Shown here: one piece after another, positions 39,281 to 49,204 of the stretch
How positions within the stretch are numbered: position 1 is the stretch's first letter
Layout of the letters: every line of letters starts with the position of its first letter
Assembly (NCBI GenBank): GCA_018136815.1
Contig: CM030933.1
Location: 5,224,282 to 5,288,281 of the forward strand
Reading direction: 5' to 3'
Origin: Isochrysis galbana
Taxonomy: Eukaryota; Haptophyta; Isochrysidales; Isochrysidaceae
Length of the DNA: 64,000 nucleotides
Position numbers and translations under genes: made by a program
The notes under the pieces: model-generated
Seen by the model: only the letters and a program-made list of their open reading frames with translations
What the model was told of the DNA's origin: nothing
The model's database searches: none

Positions 39281-42200
39281 TCATTCCTTAGCTCCTGTGC
39301 GCAAGTCCTCAAGACTGGCTGCGTACACCCACACCGAACAGAGCTGGTTGGGATACGCGTGCACATAAACGGCGAGGGCGAACTGAATCTTTTTCGCCGA
39401 TGCCATGAAGATGTTGGTCTCGCGCACGCGCTTGAGGATGGCGCTACGGTCGGTGTACGGCATGTTGATGGGCAGACCTACAATGCGGTACGTGGCGCTT
39501 ATTCGTTCGAGTGCCGTGTCGTGCTCACCCGCGCTGAGCGGTTTGACGCCGGCTGCATCCTCTTCGAATCTTTTGAGTAGCTCCTTCAACTTGGCATTGG
39601 CCGAACGATTCCAGTCGGTCGGGCGGAAGCCACGCTGCTCCTCCACATCGCGTTGTAGCGCCTCATATACGTCGCGCTCAATTTCTAGTCGGAAGCTCTC
39701 CGTCGTCCGGGAGTATGTGAGCGTTGCCTTTTGCACGCTTTGCAAGGTGGCAGGCGGTGGGAAGCCGCCCTTGCCAAAAAAAGGGCGCCAGTGCTTCTCG
39801 TCGATGAGGTTCCAAATCATGTCCTTTGGCAACGAAGAGTACCCGATGTTGGCCCAGATGTTCTTGTCGTTGAACACGCAGCCCACGGAAGTGAGTGGGC
39901 ACCGCTCGAGGTGGTCCGCAGTCCACGAGAGGCCAGTGCACGCATTGTAGAGCACAGGGCTCGTACCGTCGAGCGTCAGCACGTATGAGGTGAGTCCCTC
40001 GGGGATTCCCGAGCCGAGCACCACGTACGCCTCCTTACCCATCGCAAGGAGGTAGTTGCATAAGAGCAGCGCATGCTCCTCCTGATCGCCGGCCCCTAAT
40101 TCGAGGAAGGAGTCGCTAGTATTCCAAACGTCGAGTGAGCCACCGTCGAGGGCGGCGTCATCTAGAAAGGGCACTTGCGAGACGAAGCGGAGCACTTGAC
40201 TCACAGAGCCGCGCATTTCGTCCGGCGGATTCTGCGGTCGCACGAAGCGACATAGGAAAGTGCGCTCCCCGTCTGAGCCTGGCGCAAAGGCGCGCACGTG
40301 GCGGTCGCCCTTCGCCGTCGCCTTCACCCAGCCCTTGGCGAACTCTTGCATCTTGGCGTCTCGCGTCGTGAGGCGCTCGCGTTCCTCATCCTTTGGAGGC
40401 GGTAGCAGTGGGTTGATCGTGACGAAGAGTTTCAGAGCCGACGCAGGCACTAGGACGCGCGAGCTTGACTCGCGGTCCTTGCCATACCCGAGCAGCACCG
40501 GGGGCATGCGCGATAGAGGGAATGAACCCTCGAGCTTGCCGTTGCGATAAAGCGTCGAAAACGGCAGTGCAAAGCCACCAAGCCATCGCGCCTCTTCGCG
40601 CATCGTCACCTGCGTCGCGTCGCGTTCGTCGCGCTCAGCTCGGTGCACTTTGTCGTACAAGTTGAAGGTGATCTCGTCACCAAGGTTCATTATCGCCTTC
40701 TGCGTCCAGTCGCTGCCCGGGGCCACCATCTTGAGCTTTAGAATTGTGTTCCATATCGGGTTGGCGCCCGATTTGACGTCGGTGACAAAGGTCTGACCTT
40801 GGAAGCACACTTCAACAAAGAGGCGTGTCTTCAGGACATTTGGCGCTGCGCCCCTCGGCCCGGATGGCGCGCGGACGGGCAGATCGACGCCAGATTGCAC
40901 GACCACCTCGATGGTACGCTGCGTCTCGTCGGAGCCAGGAACAGGCCGTCGCGCGCGTCGGCTAGGCAGCAGCTTCCGCCGTGGCTCGAAAATCTTCAAC
41001 ATGGCATCGCAATTCATCTCGGTTGCCTCCACTTCCAGTAGCGGCTCGCGCACATAGTCGTGCGTGTCCATGAGGAACTTCTGCGATGCTTTGACCACCT
41101 CATGCTTTGCGCGCACCTCGGCAATCCAAGCCTTGACGCGAGTCGTTTTCTCTTGGGCCACCCGATCTTGGTCGTATCTGTCAATGGCCGGATCAAAGTC
41201 GGCCGCCGGCCGGAGTAGCTCACGCATCGAGGAGGGGATCAGCGAGTCTTTGACGGGAATCATCCGTTCGCCTTCAGGAAGTTTGGACCACTTGCCCGGC
41301 TGCGTCCGCCTCATCTGGAAGAGCGAAAGGCGGTCTGAAGTAGCCCACGACGCATAGAACTGGAGTGCCGTTTGGTTGCGGAGCGCGCGAAACATACCCG
41401 CCATGGAGCCGCGGTCAGTACGAGCAAGGAGCGACAACAATGGCACATCCTGCGGGGCGTTGGGGTCGAGCTCCTCCGGCATCACAACCGCCCACATATG
41501 CTGCGGGTCAAGCGCCGCCGCCGCCTGCGCGAGCTCTTGCGCAGCCGAGGGTCCACTAGGCGCACCCTCCGCTTGCAGCTTGTCGGCCGGACGCGTTGTC
41601 CATGCCATTGAAACCTCTATTGCACCGCAAAGGGCATTGCGTGCAACCGGAACGACACCCTCAATGGTGCTGCGCGCCCCAACAAGTGCCGCCTTCATCG
41701 TGTCAGCATCAGAGCCACGCTCATTGAGAGGTTTGAACGGCCGCGTATCAGCGAATGAGTAGTGCTGCCATTGGGGCATCATGGAAGAGGCGGTTTCGGG
41801 GATGGCCAAAAACACTTCCGACAAAAGTTTGTCGCCGAGCCCGCCGAGGCGCCGCTGCCAGATTTGCAGTGCAAGAGATGCTGGACGCGTTAGCAGTTGC
41901 AGTTGCACCGACGAGTCGAAACGTACGCTGAAGTCGTGCGGATGAAGCGATGCCTTGCCTAACTCGCAGGCGGTGCGCCCATCCACTAGCAGCATTGCGT
42001 AGTACATTTCGCTTGATGCGCTCTGTTGGCGTGCTCTCTCGCGTTGTGGCAGTCGCTCGGGCGGCGTCGGCATCGCCGACTCGGTGTACACCGGCACCAT
42101 TTCTTCCTCCTCCGGTGCCTTGCGCATCTCGCGCTGCCGCTTGGCGATCTGCGAGCGTGTCGACACCTCGTCGAATTCGCCTGCTGCAGCGGGCTGGCCG

Positions 42201-43696
42201 GATCCTTCGGCAGCGAGCGCCGACAGTGCATGGATCAGCTTGCGCTCCTCCAACTCATCCTTGAGATCCGCCTCGAGAGCCTTCTCCTCCTCTTCTGGCG
42301 AAGGCTCTAACAGCTGGAACTGCACACGAGCACGCGTCGCGCGAAATCCTTGCAACTCGCGCTCGCGCTTCAGCGCCCTCCAAAGGCGGAGCAGTCTGCG
42401 GGCAAGCAAACGTTCCGCACACTCCTGCTCATCCTTGAGCTGGCGCGCCTCGAGGAGCTCGACCGTTAGGGCCGAAAGCCGCTGGCGCAGCTTCTGCGAG
42501 TCTGCGTTGTGAGCTGTACCACCTTCAGCGCGGGCTGCCATTTGCTCGCGCAGGCTTGCTGTGTTCGCAGTCAGCTCGCTGACCTTGAGTGCGTACAGCT
42601 GGAGCTGCTGCCGCTCGTGAGCGACGGCAAGCTGCTGAGCAAGCGAACGCACGGCCTGCTGCAGTGCATGTTCCCGTAGGAAGAGCGGGTGGTCGTGCAG
42701 CTGCATCGCGCCGAGCGATACTTGGAGTACATGCGATGCACCGCCCCCACCGCCGGACACGAGCTGGCCTGTCGTCATCCCCCATTTTTGCGGCCGCCGC
42801 CACTCGATTCCAAAGTGCTGATCCGCAGATTCATCGACAATATCGAGCCAGGATGGCCGCACTCGCACGTGGCGCACTGGGTCAGGCTGCCGCAGCAACG
42901 AGCCTGCCTCGTCGGCAAGTGCTTTGGAGGCTGGTGCAAAGTTGAGTCGCTTCTCCAAGACGGCGAGAGCGCTCGCCGAGACGGCTGGCGTGGGCGCAAC
43001 GTATAGGCCATCATCAAGCGGTTGGGCAGTTGGGTTAGCCAAGTCGGTCTTTCGCCGCAACGCGAGGGTGTGTTGACGCGCCGTCGCATAGATGGTAGAC
43101 TCAATTTCCATCCGCTTAGACAGCGGGACGTACGATGGTGGCAGCCGCTCCGTCAGATCGAGTGTCGTAGGCGGCGGCGCAGGTTCGCTCTCGTTGCCTG
43201 TCGCATTGTCAGCTCCAGCGTCTACTATGTCTTCATCTTCTGGTGCCCCCTCAGCGTGCGAACCGGCTGATTCGCGCTTGCTACGCCGCATGAGTGACAT
43301 GAGGCCGGGGAGCTTATTTGTCCTCGTACCAGTGCTTGCCCGGTCGGCGCCGTCCTCATCCTCTTCTTCCTCAGACGCCTTCGCACTGCTCCTTCTCCTC
43401 CGGCTACTTGCTCGTGCCGTCGGCGGCACGTCTCCGTCTGGCTGGATGGCAGAAGGAGCGGCAGGGAGCGGCGCAAGCTCGGTCTCTTGGGAGTGAACGG
43501 GCACCTGAGGTCGGCGCCGCCGCGCGCGCAGCGCTGCCGCCCCGCTCTCCTTTGGGCGGAGTGGCGACTGCTCAGTGAGTGCCAAGAGTGACGCCTCATC
43601 TTCTTCGTCTTCTTCGTCTTCTTCTTCTTCAGCTGGTGGAGGCTGCACAGCGAGCGCGGCCGAGCGGTGCGTACGGCGCGTCACGCCCTCGCTCAT
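39281..43696 (-). CDS. CC2D2A: CC2D2A-like ciliary transition-zone protein
   Basis: One uninterrupted frame of 1,471 residues from the ATG at 43,696. An acidic, low-complexity N-terminus is followed by a coiled coil (about 350-400; LQQAVRSLAQQLAVAHERQQ), a long helical middle, a C2 domain (about 925-1,060; TIEVVVQSGVDLPVR, GANPIWNTILKLKM), and the CC2D2A-specific C-terminal transglutaminase-like region (FVSQVPFLDDAALDG, DQEEHALLLCNYLLAMGKEA, GSGIPEGLTSYVLTLDG, KHWRPFFGKGG, LPINMPYTD, FALAVYVHAYPNQLCSVWVY). CC2D2A is part of the MKS module that gates protein entry at the base of cilia, so its presence argues for a ciliated organism. A 4.4-kb gene without introns is striking next to its spliced neighbours. 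A (GA)n tract lies just upstream. Confidence 0.93.
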   Translation of the reverse strand: MSEGVTRRTHRSAALAVQPPPAEEEEDEEDEEDEASLLALTEQSPLRPKESGAAALRARRRRPQVPVHSQETELAPLPAAPSAIQPDGDVPPTARASSRRRRSSAKASEEEEDEDGADRASTGTRTNKLPGLMSLMRRSKRESAGSHAEGAPEDEDIVDAGADNATGNESEPAPPPTTLDLTERLPPSYVPLSKRMEIESTIYATARQHTLALRRKTDLANPTAQPLDDGLYVAPTPAVSASALAVLEKRLNFAPASKALADEAGSLLRQPDPVRHVRVRPSWLDIVDESADQHFGIEWRRPQKWGMTTGQLVSGGGGGASHVLQVSLGAMQLHDHPLFLREHALQQAVRSLAQQLAVAHERQQLQLYALKVSELTANTASLREQMAARAEGGTAHNADSQKLRQRLSALTVELLEARQLKDEQECAERLLARRLLRLWRALKRERELQGFRATRARVQFQLLEPSPEEEEKALEADLKDELEERKLIHALSALAAEGSGQPAAAGEFDEVSTRSQIAKRQREMRKAPEEEEMVPVYTESAMPTPPERLPQRERARQQSASSEMYYAMLLVDGRTACELGKASLHPHDFSVRFDSSVQLQLLTRPASLALQIWQRRLGGLGDKLLSEVFLAIPETASSMMPQWQHYSFADTRPFKPLNERGSDADTMKAALVGARSTIEGVVPVARNALCGAIEVSMAWTTRPADKLQAEGAPSGPSAAQELAQAAAALDPQHMWAVVMPEELDPNAPQDVPLLSLLARTDRGSMAGMFRALRNQTALQFYASWATSDRLSLFQMRRTQPGKWSKLPEGERMIPVKDSLIPSSMRELLRPAADFDPAIDRYDQDRVAQEKTTRVKAWIAEVRAKHEVVKASQKFLMDTHDYVREPLLEVEATEMNCDAMLKIFEPRRKLLPSRRARRPVPGSDETQRTIEVVVQSGVDLPVRAPSGPRGAAPNVLKTRLFVEVCFQGQTFVTDVKSGANPIWNTILKLKMVAPGSDWTQKAIMNLGDEITFNLYDKVHRAERDERDATQVTMREEARWLGGFALPFSTLYRNGKLEGSFPLSRMPPVLLGYGKDRESSSRVLVPASALKLFVTINPLLPPPKDEERERLTTRDAKMQEFAKGWVKATAKGDRHVRAFAPGSDGERTFLCRFVRPQNPPDEMRGSVSQVLRFVSQVPFLDDAALDGGSLDVWNTSDSFLELGAGDQEEHALLLCNYLLAMGKEAYVVLGSGIPEGLTSYVLTLDGTSPVLYNACTGLSWTADHLERCPLTSVGCVFNDKNIWANIGYSSLPKDMIWNLIDEKHWRPFFGKGGFPPPATLQSVQKATLTYSRTTESFRLEIERDVYEALQRDVEEQRGFRPTDWNRSANAKLKELLKRFEEDAAGVKPLSAGEHDTALERISATYRIVGLPINMPYTDRSAILKRVRETNIFMASAKKIQFALAVYVHAYPNQLCSVWVYAASLEDLRTGAKE

Positions 43697-43732
43697 CGGC
43701 TCAGCCTCGATCGCCCAGACTCACGCTAAACT

Positions 43733-43734
<2 letters not shown>

Positions 43735-43798
<64 letters not shown>
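43735..43798. repeat. (GA)n microsatellite, 64 bp
   Basis: A pure AG/GA dinucleotide run, 39 bp before the CC2D2A start codon (reading on the minus strand, a CT-rich leader). Similar GA tracts precede ASPM and RFC4. Confidence 0.9.
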
Positions 43799-43799
<1 letters not shown>

Positions 43800-45108
43800 G
43801 GAAGGGAAGAGGGCGGCGCGCGCGACGGTTGAGCCCTCTTTCCTTTCGCTCGCTCTCTCTCTCTCTACTTTACCTTACTCTAGTCTACTTACACTATCTC
43901 ACAAGAAGATCTCTTCCGACTTGCGAGGAGACACTGCACCTCTCCCCCTGTCTGGAGTTTTGTATTAGAAGGGGCTCATAGTCCCCATGTGCCTTGGCGT
44001 TCGCTTAATTAGGTGTCCTCCGATCTCGTCCCCTCGTTGCATCGCTAAGACCATGCTGCACCTAGCCCTCGTCTCGCTACTCGGTATGGGCCTGCCCACG
44101 GCTGTCCCACGCGCTCTACTCGAACATGGTACTCCCGCGAGTCCGCGAGTCGATCCGAACGCTCGCATCGCTCAACCTCAATCTCGACCGTCCTCGTCGA
44201 CCTCCACATGCCCGAACTACCCCTTGGGCTTCTCTCGACCACTCACCCCTCAAATGTTTGGGCCTCCCCCATCCCTTTGGATGGGCTCGTCTCTCGGGGC
44301 CTCTGAGGCCCGTCTCGACGCCCCTCGCCCCTCGCCGGAAGGGGGTCACTCACCGACGCCATTGCCTTTCGTGGGGCGGGAGGGGGTCGTTCGGAGGGGG
44401 GAGGCGGCTGGCGGGGCAGGTAGGGGGGACCCTGCGGGATCCAGGGGAGGTGGGAGATAGTGCGCTTAAAATAGTGAGTGATGAGTGATGAGTGACCGGG
44501 CTACTAGAGGCTAGAGGCGGGGCGGCATGTGGAACCTGGGTCGCGGGAGGCAGGGTGGCATGTGGGCCGTGTCGCTGGAGGACGCGGGGGAAGGGGGGGG
44601 GGGGGGGGGATGCTGGGCGGTTTTCTAGATGACATTATTCTCCGGCTGGCTCTTCGGGAGCGGCGGAGCGGCGAAATATGTAAATGTAAGAGCAACATGA
44701 ACATGAATACGTACCGCAAATACTTAGACCAACACCAAATATCAACGAACCAAGACCAAATCGCCAGGTCGACAAGGGAGAAAGGACACGATGGACATTG
44801 ACGACGTTGGAGGACAGTCGGCCGGAGGCGAGACAATACGACCTGTTTATGAGATACATCGACCAATTTTCGACAATTGTGCTCTGACGTGTTGCTTTTG
44901 AAGATGGCTTGCTCTGTTTGCCCAAAACGCAGACAATAGTCGCTTGCTACGCAATGGTGCGCTAGCAATGAAGCGTCTAGTGACGAGGAGAGTTGGCGCG
45001 CGACCTGAGAGGAGCTGTTCCGCCCGCGAGAGGGTATCCAAGCGCTGACTGCAAGTCGTCACAAACCGTGCAAGGGCCATGGCCCCCCTTCAATACTCGC
45101 GCTGGATT
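43799..45108. other. Intergenic
   Basis: Contains the second copy of the 135-bp repeat (44,346-44,490) and a G run at 44,596-44,609. Open frames on both strands lack motifs. No gene is supported. Confidence 0.5.
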
Positions 45109-45384
45109 TCACAGGTGGCAGGAGGAGTGGTTACGCTTCATCTTGCGCTGAATTTTCTGATTTGCCAATCTCCTTGCCTCTCTGCTCCGCGAGGTGTCAT
45201 ATAGAACACTGGCCGCTTCAGGGTAGGCTGCAAACGCGAGGCACCGCTTGAGTTCATGCTCAGCGCCATCGCATTCCCCGCGGTACGAGACAAGTGGGTA
45301 GCACTGCTTCGGTAACAGGCCGATCTTCCCTTTGCACGCGTACAGCGCCTTGACCGCTTCGGCGCATGTGTCGTCGGGCGCCAT
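45109..45384 (-). CDS. Small twin-Cx9C (CHCH) mitochondrial-type protein
   Basis: A 91-residue protein from an ATG at 45,384 (MAPDDTCAEAVKALYACKG). Cysteines at 7/17, 28/38 and 38/48 are each separated by nine residues. The Cx9C pair is the signature of CHCH proteins, which are imported into the mitochondrial intermembrane space by Mia40 and usually help respiratory complex assembly. Which member this is cannot be told by eye. The C-terminus is basic (ANQKIQRKMKRN). The frame is open upstream, but CGACAG directly before the ATG looks like a splice acceptor and the codons before it have no family resemblance, so I keep the ATG as start. Confidence 0.65.
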   Translation of the reverse strand: MAPDDTCAEAVKALYACKGKIGLLPKQCYPLVSYRGECDGAEHELKRCLAFAAYPEAASVLYDTSRSREARRLANQKIQRKMKRNHSSCHL

Positions 45385-46549
45385 CTGTCGGCAACTCCGA
45401 GCCGACAACCGCCCGCCACAGCAGGCGGCGGCTGTGCGAGCGAAAGTATTCCTTTTTTTTCTTGGCAGTGTAGAGGGTTTTTGAGAAGGTTTCACTCGGG
45501 TTTCTTTCGGGTTTCACTCCGGGGTTTCACTTGCTCGACTACCGAGTAAAGCTGGGTGAAACCCGAGGAAAACAACGTTCTGCAAAATGGGAAACAGCGT
45601 TCTGCTGGCCGCGAGGGGTTTCACTGCGCCGCCCCGATGACTCCGTCTCTCGCTCCGTCTCACGACCATATGCGGAAGGGCCCCCACTCCCGTTTGTTTC
45701 TTCTCTGTTTACGTTATTTTACGTCTCCCTTTATTTCGCGAATTTACCTTGAAGACCAAGGACCGTCATATGAATTTTCTCGTCGTCACCTTAAGTAAAT
45801 AAATAAACCTTTTAATAGTCTCACCGCACACGCGGCCGTGGACCCTCTACTTTCTACTCACGTAGGAAAACTTTCTACACCCCCACTCCCCCGGCCCTTC
45901 TCCCCCTGCCATAAGGCGACTCCCCCCGTGCACTACTAGGGGGATAGGGGTGAAGGGCTTAGATATGGTCCGGTGGCCCGCGCCTCCCCCCGGCGATCAT
46001 TCCCCCCCTTTCTCCTGTGTCTCCGAGTGGGCGGCGGCCTCAGCCTGTGGAAATCAAAGCCGCAGCTTGGATTGTAACGAGATGAACGAGATGTAACGAG
46101 ATGGCCTGATGGCCCGACGACGAGATGAACGAGATGGCCTTGATGGCCCGACGAGATGAACGAGATGGCCCTGGGGCCCGACGAGATGAACGAGATTTTC
46201 GGGTAACGGAACTGGACGAGGAGTTTCCCCACTAAGCTTGGTCGTAATGCGGTGAAACCGATTTTCGGAGACAAGCGGGAAACCGGGGCGGAAGGAACTG
46301 GCAAGGAAGCCGGCAGGAAGGCAGAGGAAATGTCTTGGCAAGGCGACGGAGGCAGGATTTTAACGGTAGACGGAGTGCAGAATTTTAACGGTAGGAAGGC
46401 AGGATATTTTTAACAGTAGGAAGAGGCAGGATTTCTAACGGTAGACGGAGTGCGGAATTTTTACGGTAGAAGAAGAGCGTGGAATTTAACTGTAGAAGAA
46501 GAGCGGAGAGGAGAAGGAGCGGGGCTCGAACTGCAGAGCGCTCCGTCCG

Positions 46550-46611
46550 GACTCGAACTCGCGACCCAGAGCAAAAGGTTGGTGGAGGCGGTGGGTTGAA
46601 CCACTATGCCA
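46550..46611 (-). promoter_or_regulatory. Pol III-like A and B boxes in LTR 1
   Basis: On the minus strand TGGCATAGTGG (46,611-46,601) fits the A-box consensus TRGCNNAGYNGG exactly. About 40 bases on, GAGTTCGAGTCC is one base off the B-box GGTTCGANTCC, and a second B-like site (AGTTCGAGCCC) follows near 46,527. The intervening sequence does not fold as a full tRNA that I can draw, so this is a tRNA-derived promoter, not a tRNA gene. The LTR also has a TATATA box about 40 bases upstream. Confidence 0.55.
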
Positions 46612-47360
46612 CGCGAGAGTTTACGTAGCCATAGGGCCGAGGGGATGGGCTGAGAACCGCCCTATATACTCTGGGTTTTTGTCTCTTCTTTTTTCACTTT
46701 TCTTCTTCTTTCTTCCTCTGTTCTTTTTACTGTTTACTGTTTTTCTTTTACTGTTATTTCTTTTTGCCTCTGAGACATCGCGAATGCGACACCCCCCGAC
46801 TTAATCACGAGCGTCCTCGCGAGCCTTCTGCAAGCGGAATCCTTATGTCTCTAAATTGTGGAAATCAAAGCCGCAGCTTGGATTGTAACGAGATGAACGA
46901 GATGTAACGAGATGGCCTGATGGCCCGACGACGAGATGAACGAGATGGCCTTGATGGCCCGACGAGATGAACGAGATGGCCCTGGGGCCCGACGAGATGA
47001 ACGAGATTTTCGGGTAACGGAACTGGACGAGGAGTTTCCCCACTAAGCTTGGTCGTAATGCGGTGAAACCGATTTTCGGAGACAAGCGGGAAACCGGGGC
47101 GGAAGGAACTGGCAAGGAAGCCGGCAGGAAGGCAGAGGAAATGTCTTGGCAAGGCGACGGAGGCAGGATTTTAACGGTAGACGGAGTGCAGAATTTTAAC
47201 GGTAGGAAGGCAGGATATTTTTAACAGTAGGAAGAGGCAGGATTTCTAACGGTAGACGGAGTGCGGAATTTTTACGGTAGAAGAAGAGCGTGGAATTTAA
47301 CTGTAGAAGAAGAGCGGAGAGGAGAAGGAGCGGGGCTCGAACTGCAGAGCGCTCCGTCCG

Positions 47361-47422
47361 GACTCGAACTCGCGACCCAGAGCAAAAGGTTGGTGGAGGC
47401 GGTGGGTTGAACCACTATGCCA
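47361..47422 (-). promoter_or_regulatory. Pol III-like A and B boxes in LTR 2
   Basis: Same sequence as in LTR 1, offset by 811 bp; A box at 47,422-47,412 and B box at 47,372-47,361. Both copies are unmutated relative to each other. Confidence 0.55.
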
Positions 47423-47720
47423 CGCGAGAGTTTACGTAGCCATAGGGCCGAGGGGATGGGCTGAGAACCGCCCTATATACTCTGGGTTTTTGTCTCTTCT
47501 TTTTTCACTTTTCTTCTTCTTTCTTCCTCTGTTCTTTTTACTGTTTACTGTTTTTCTTTTACTGTTATTTCTTTTTGCCTCTGAGACATCGCGAATGCGA
47601 CACAGCCCCGACTTATCCTGTAAACAGGTGCGGGACTTACCTAATTTTCCGGTGAGCGGAGCTCTCGCTCCGCCCACCCCCTTCTCGACGCTCTCTCTCC
47701 CCTCTCATGCAGGCACGCGC

Positions 47721-48757
47721 GATGGTGTGGAGATGGACTGTTCCCAGGATCCGGGTAAGGCTCCTGAGACTCCATCCTTGGCAACCCACGCGTCCGTAGG
47801 CGGCCTATCGACTTGGGTAGCGGGTGAAGATACTTGGGAAGGCTTGGGCACGGGTGCAGTGGTGACGGGGTCCGCGCGCGGCGGCGAGGGCGAATTTTGC
47901 GGTGCAGAGGGTGGTGATGGGTCCATAGGAACAGATTGAATCAATCTCTAGTGGGTGATTTCTAGCGAGAGACCACACACAAGGCAGTAGGGGCTCAAGG
48001 GTACGAGGGGTCACGGCATGGCTTCGATCGCAGAGCGCTGCGACGGTTGCTGGGTACGTACGAAGACACGCCACACCACTTTCTAACATAAACAAGGGCA
48101 ACACGTAATAAACACGGGAGCGAAAGCCACGGTGGGTGAACAGAGAGAGCAAAGAAGGAACCAATTGGCCAGAAGAGAACTCGTCGTCTCGTCGTCCTAG
48201 AGAAGGATTGCACACAGAAAAGGCGCGAAAGGGATTCATCCATGCTTAGTGAAGATCCTACAAGATTCACCGGCGAATAGCGTCTCAACGCGAGCACAGC
48301 GGCGTGCACTTTACCTATAGCTTTTCGTAGCTTAGCCATGGAGTAGCTGGTAGACTTAAAAAGTCTAGAAGCTTACAGAGGTGTTAGACTTACAGAGTCT
48401 AGACGCTTGAGGTTCTTGAGGGTGTACTTTAGCAAGCAAGATGCTCGCTACTTCCTTGGTCTTCATCGACACGTGCTTACTACTCCCTTGATCTCCATGC
48501 CTGGGTGATCAGTCCAGAGCTAGAGCATATTCATATTCCATATTCCGAGTAGAAAGAAGCCTGTAGAAGCTGCTTGGCCACGTGGGTATAATGGTAGACC
48601 AACATTGAATGAAGTGTAGTGATTGATAGAAGCTTGGAGACGTCGTAGACGTAGAGATAGACATAAGAACGAAGATTGATGACTTACCATCGTGGTTATA
48701 ACGGTAGAGCGGAAAATAGCGAAATAGCCTGCAGAGGCTCGCGAATGCGACAGATGG
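47721..48757 (-). mobile_element. 1,027-bp LTR-type insertion (47,726-48,752), 5-bp duplication GATGG
   Basis: It starts TGTGGAGATGG and ends GCGAATGCGACA, the same outer bases as the neighbouring LTR doublet, and is flanked by GATGG at 47,721-47,725 and 48,753-48,757. It is unlike the doublet inside. On the minus strand a Pro/Ser-rich open frame (MDPSPPSAPQNSPSPPR) near 47,926-47,705 looks like the start of a gag-like protein and runs past the left border. Most likely a solo LTR or a small non-autonomous derivative. Assignment rests on termini plus duplication. Confidence 0.6.
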
Positions 48758-49090
48758 CGCCCCCTGGCTCCTGTGGCTGGGTGCCGCCAGCGTGCGGCTC
48801 TTCCCCTTTAGTCTTTAGTGTCTTGGGGGGGGCGCTCTTTCGCTCGCTCTAGCAGTCTTGTCGCATAACTTACGACTATATATCCCATGAGTCAAGAAAT
48901 TCCTTTTCATGTATCACGCGGCCATCGTGCATGAAGGTTTCGGGCAGGTGCTCAATATATGCCGAGCACTCTTCCTTGCTGTATGTACGGCGTCGTAAGG
49001 GCGCCGTTCTTAAATACGTTGTGGACCACGTTAGTATGTAGTGATTCCCATAGGCGCGCCCACGGGGCCCGGCTATCGCAGGGGGGGGAG

Positions 49091-49204
49091 ATGAAAAGGC
49101 GGAAGGAGAACAAAGAGGCGGCAGATAGTAGCGATGATGATGTGCTGGAGAGGGCCTACCGCTACGAGGTCAACGAGTGCAACGAGATGCTGCGTGAACG
49201 ATGC
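49091..49204 (+). other. Exon-like acidic/basic ORF cut by a solo LTR
   Basis: The frame from ATG 49,091 (MKRRKENKEAADSSDDDVLE, then RAYRYEVNECNEMLRERC) has regular codon use and a helical, charged character. It is interrupted at 49,204 by the solo LTR, whose GATGC duplication lies within the frame. It could be part of an older element or a host exon. No family is recognised. Confidence 0.3.

Larger units (their letters stand above)
46041..47607 (-). mobile_element. LTR doublet: two 746-bp LTRs with a 65-bp interior, 5-bp duplication
   Basis: Two near-identical units, 46,046-46,791 and 46,857-47,602, each start TGTGG and end CGACA (TG...CA). Exactly one 5-bp duplication, CAGCC, flanks the whole structure (46,041-46,045 and 47,603-47,607). 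The outer edges match each other but the inner edges do not, so this is one insertion, not two solo LTRs. The interior is 65 bp. On the minus strand it ends in a G run before the LTR, like a polypurine tract, and each LTR has a TATATA box. No protein is encoded, so it is a TRIM-like miniature that must use enzymes in trans. Partial relative at 25,067. Confidence 0.85.

Noticed and set aside
46046-46341. Minus-strand frames with repeated VGPSGHLVHL or ISSGP peptides, three loci
   Set aside because: They are translations of a tandem repeat inside the LTR, which has all the marks of non-coding terminal sequence.
46541-46620. A tRNA gene in each 46-47 kb LTR
   Set aside because: A and B boxes are present, but I cannot draw an acceptor stem or a proper T stem, so only promoter boxes are reported.
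48575-48710. Two tRNA A-box look-alikes (GGGTATAATGGTAG and GGTTATAACGGTAG)
   Set aside because: No B box at a workable distance; they lie inside an LTR-type unit.
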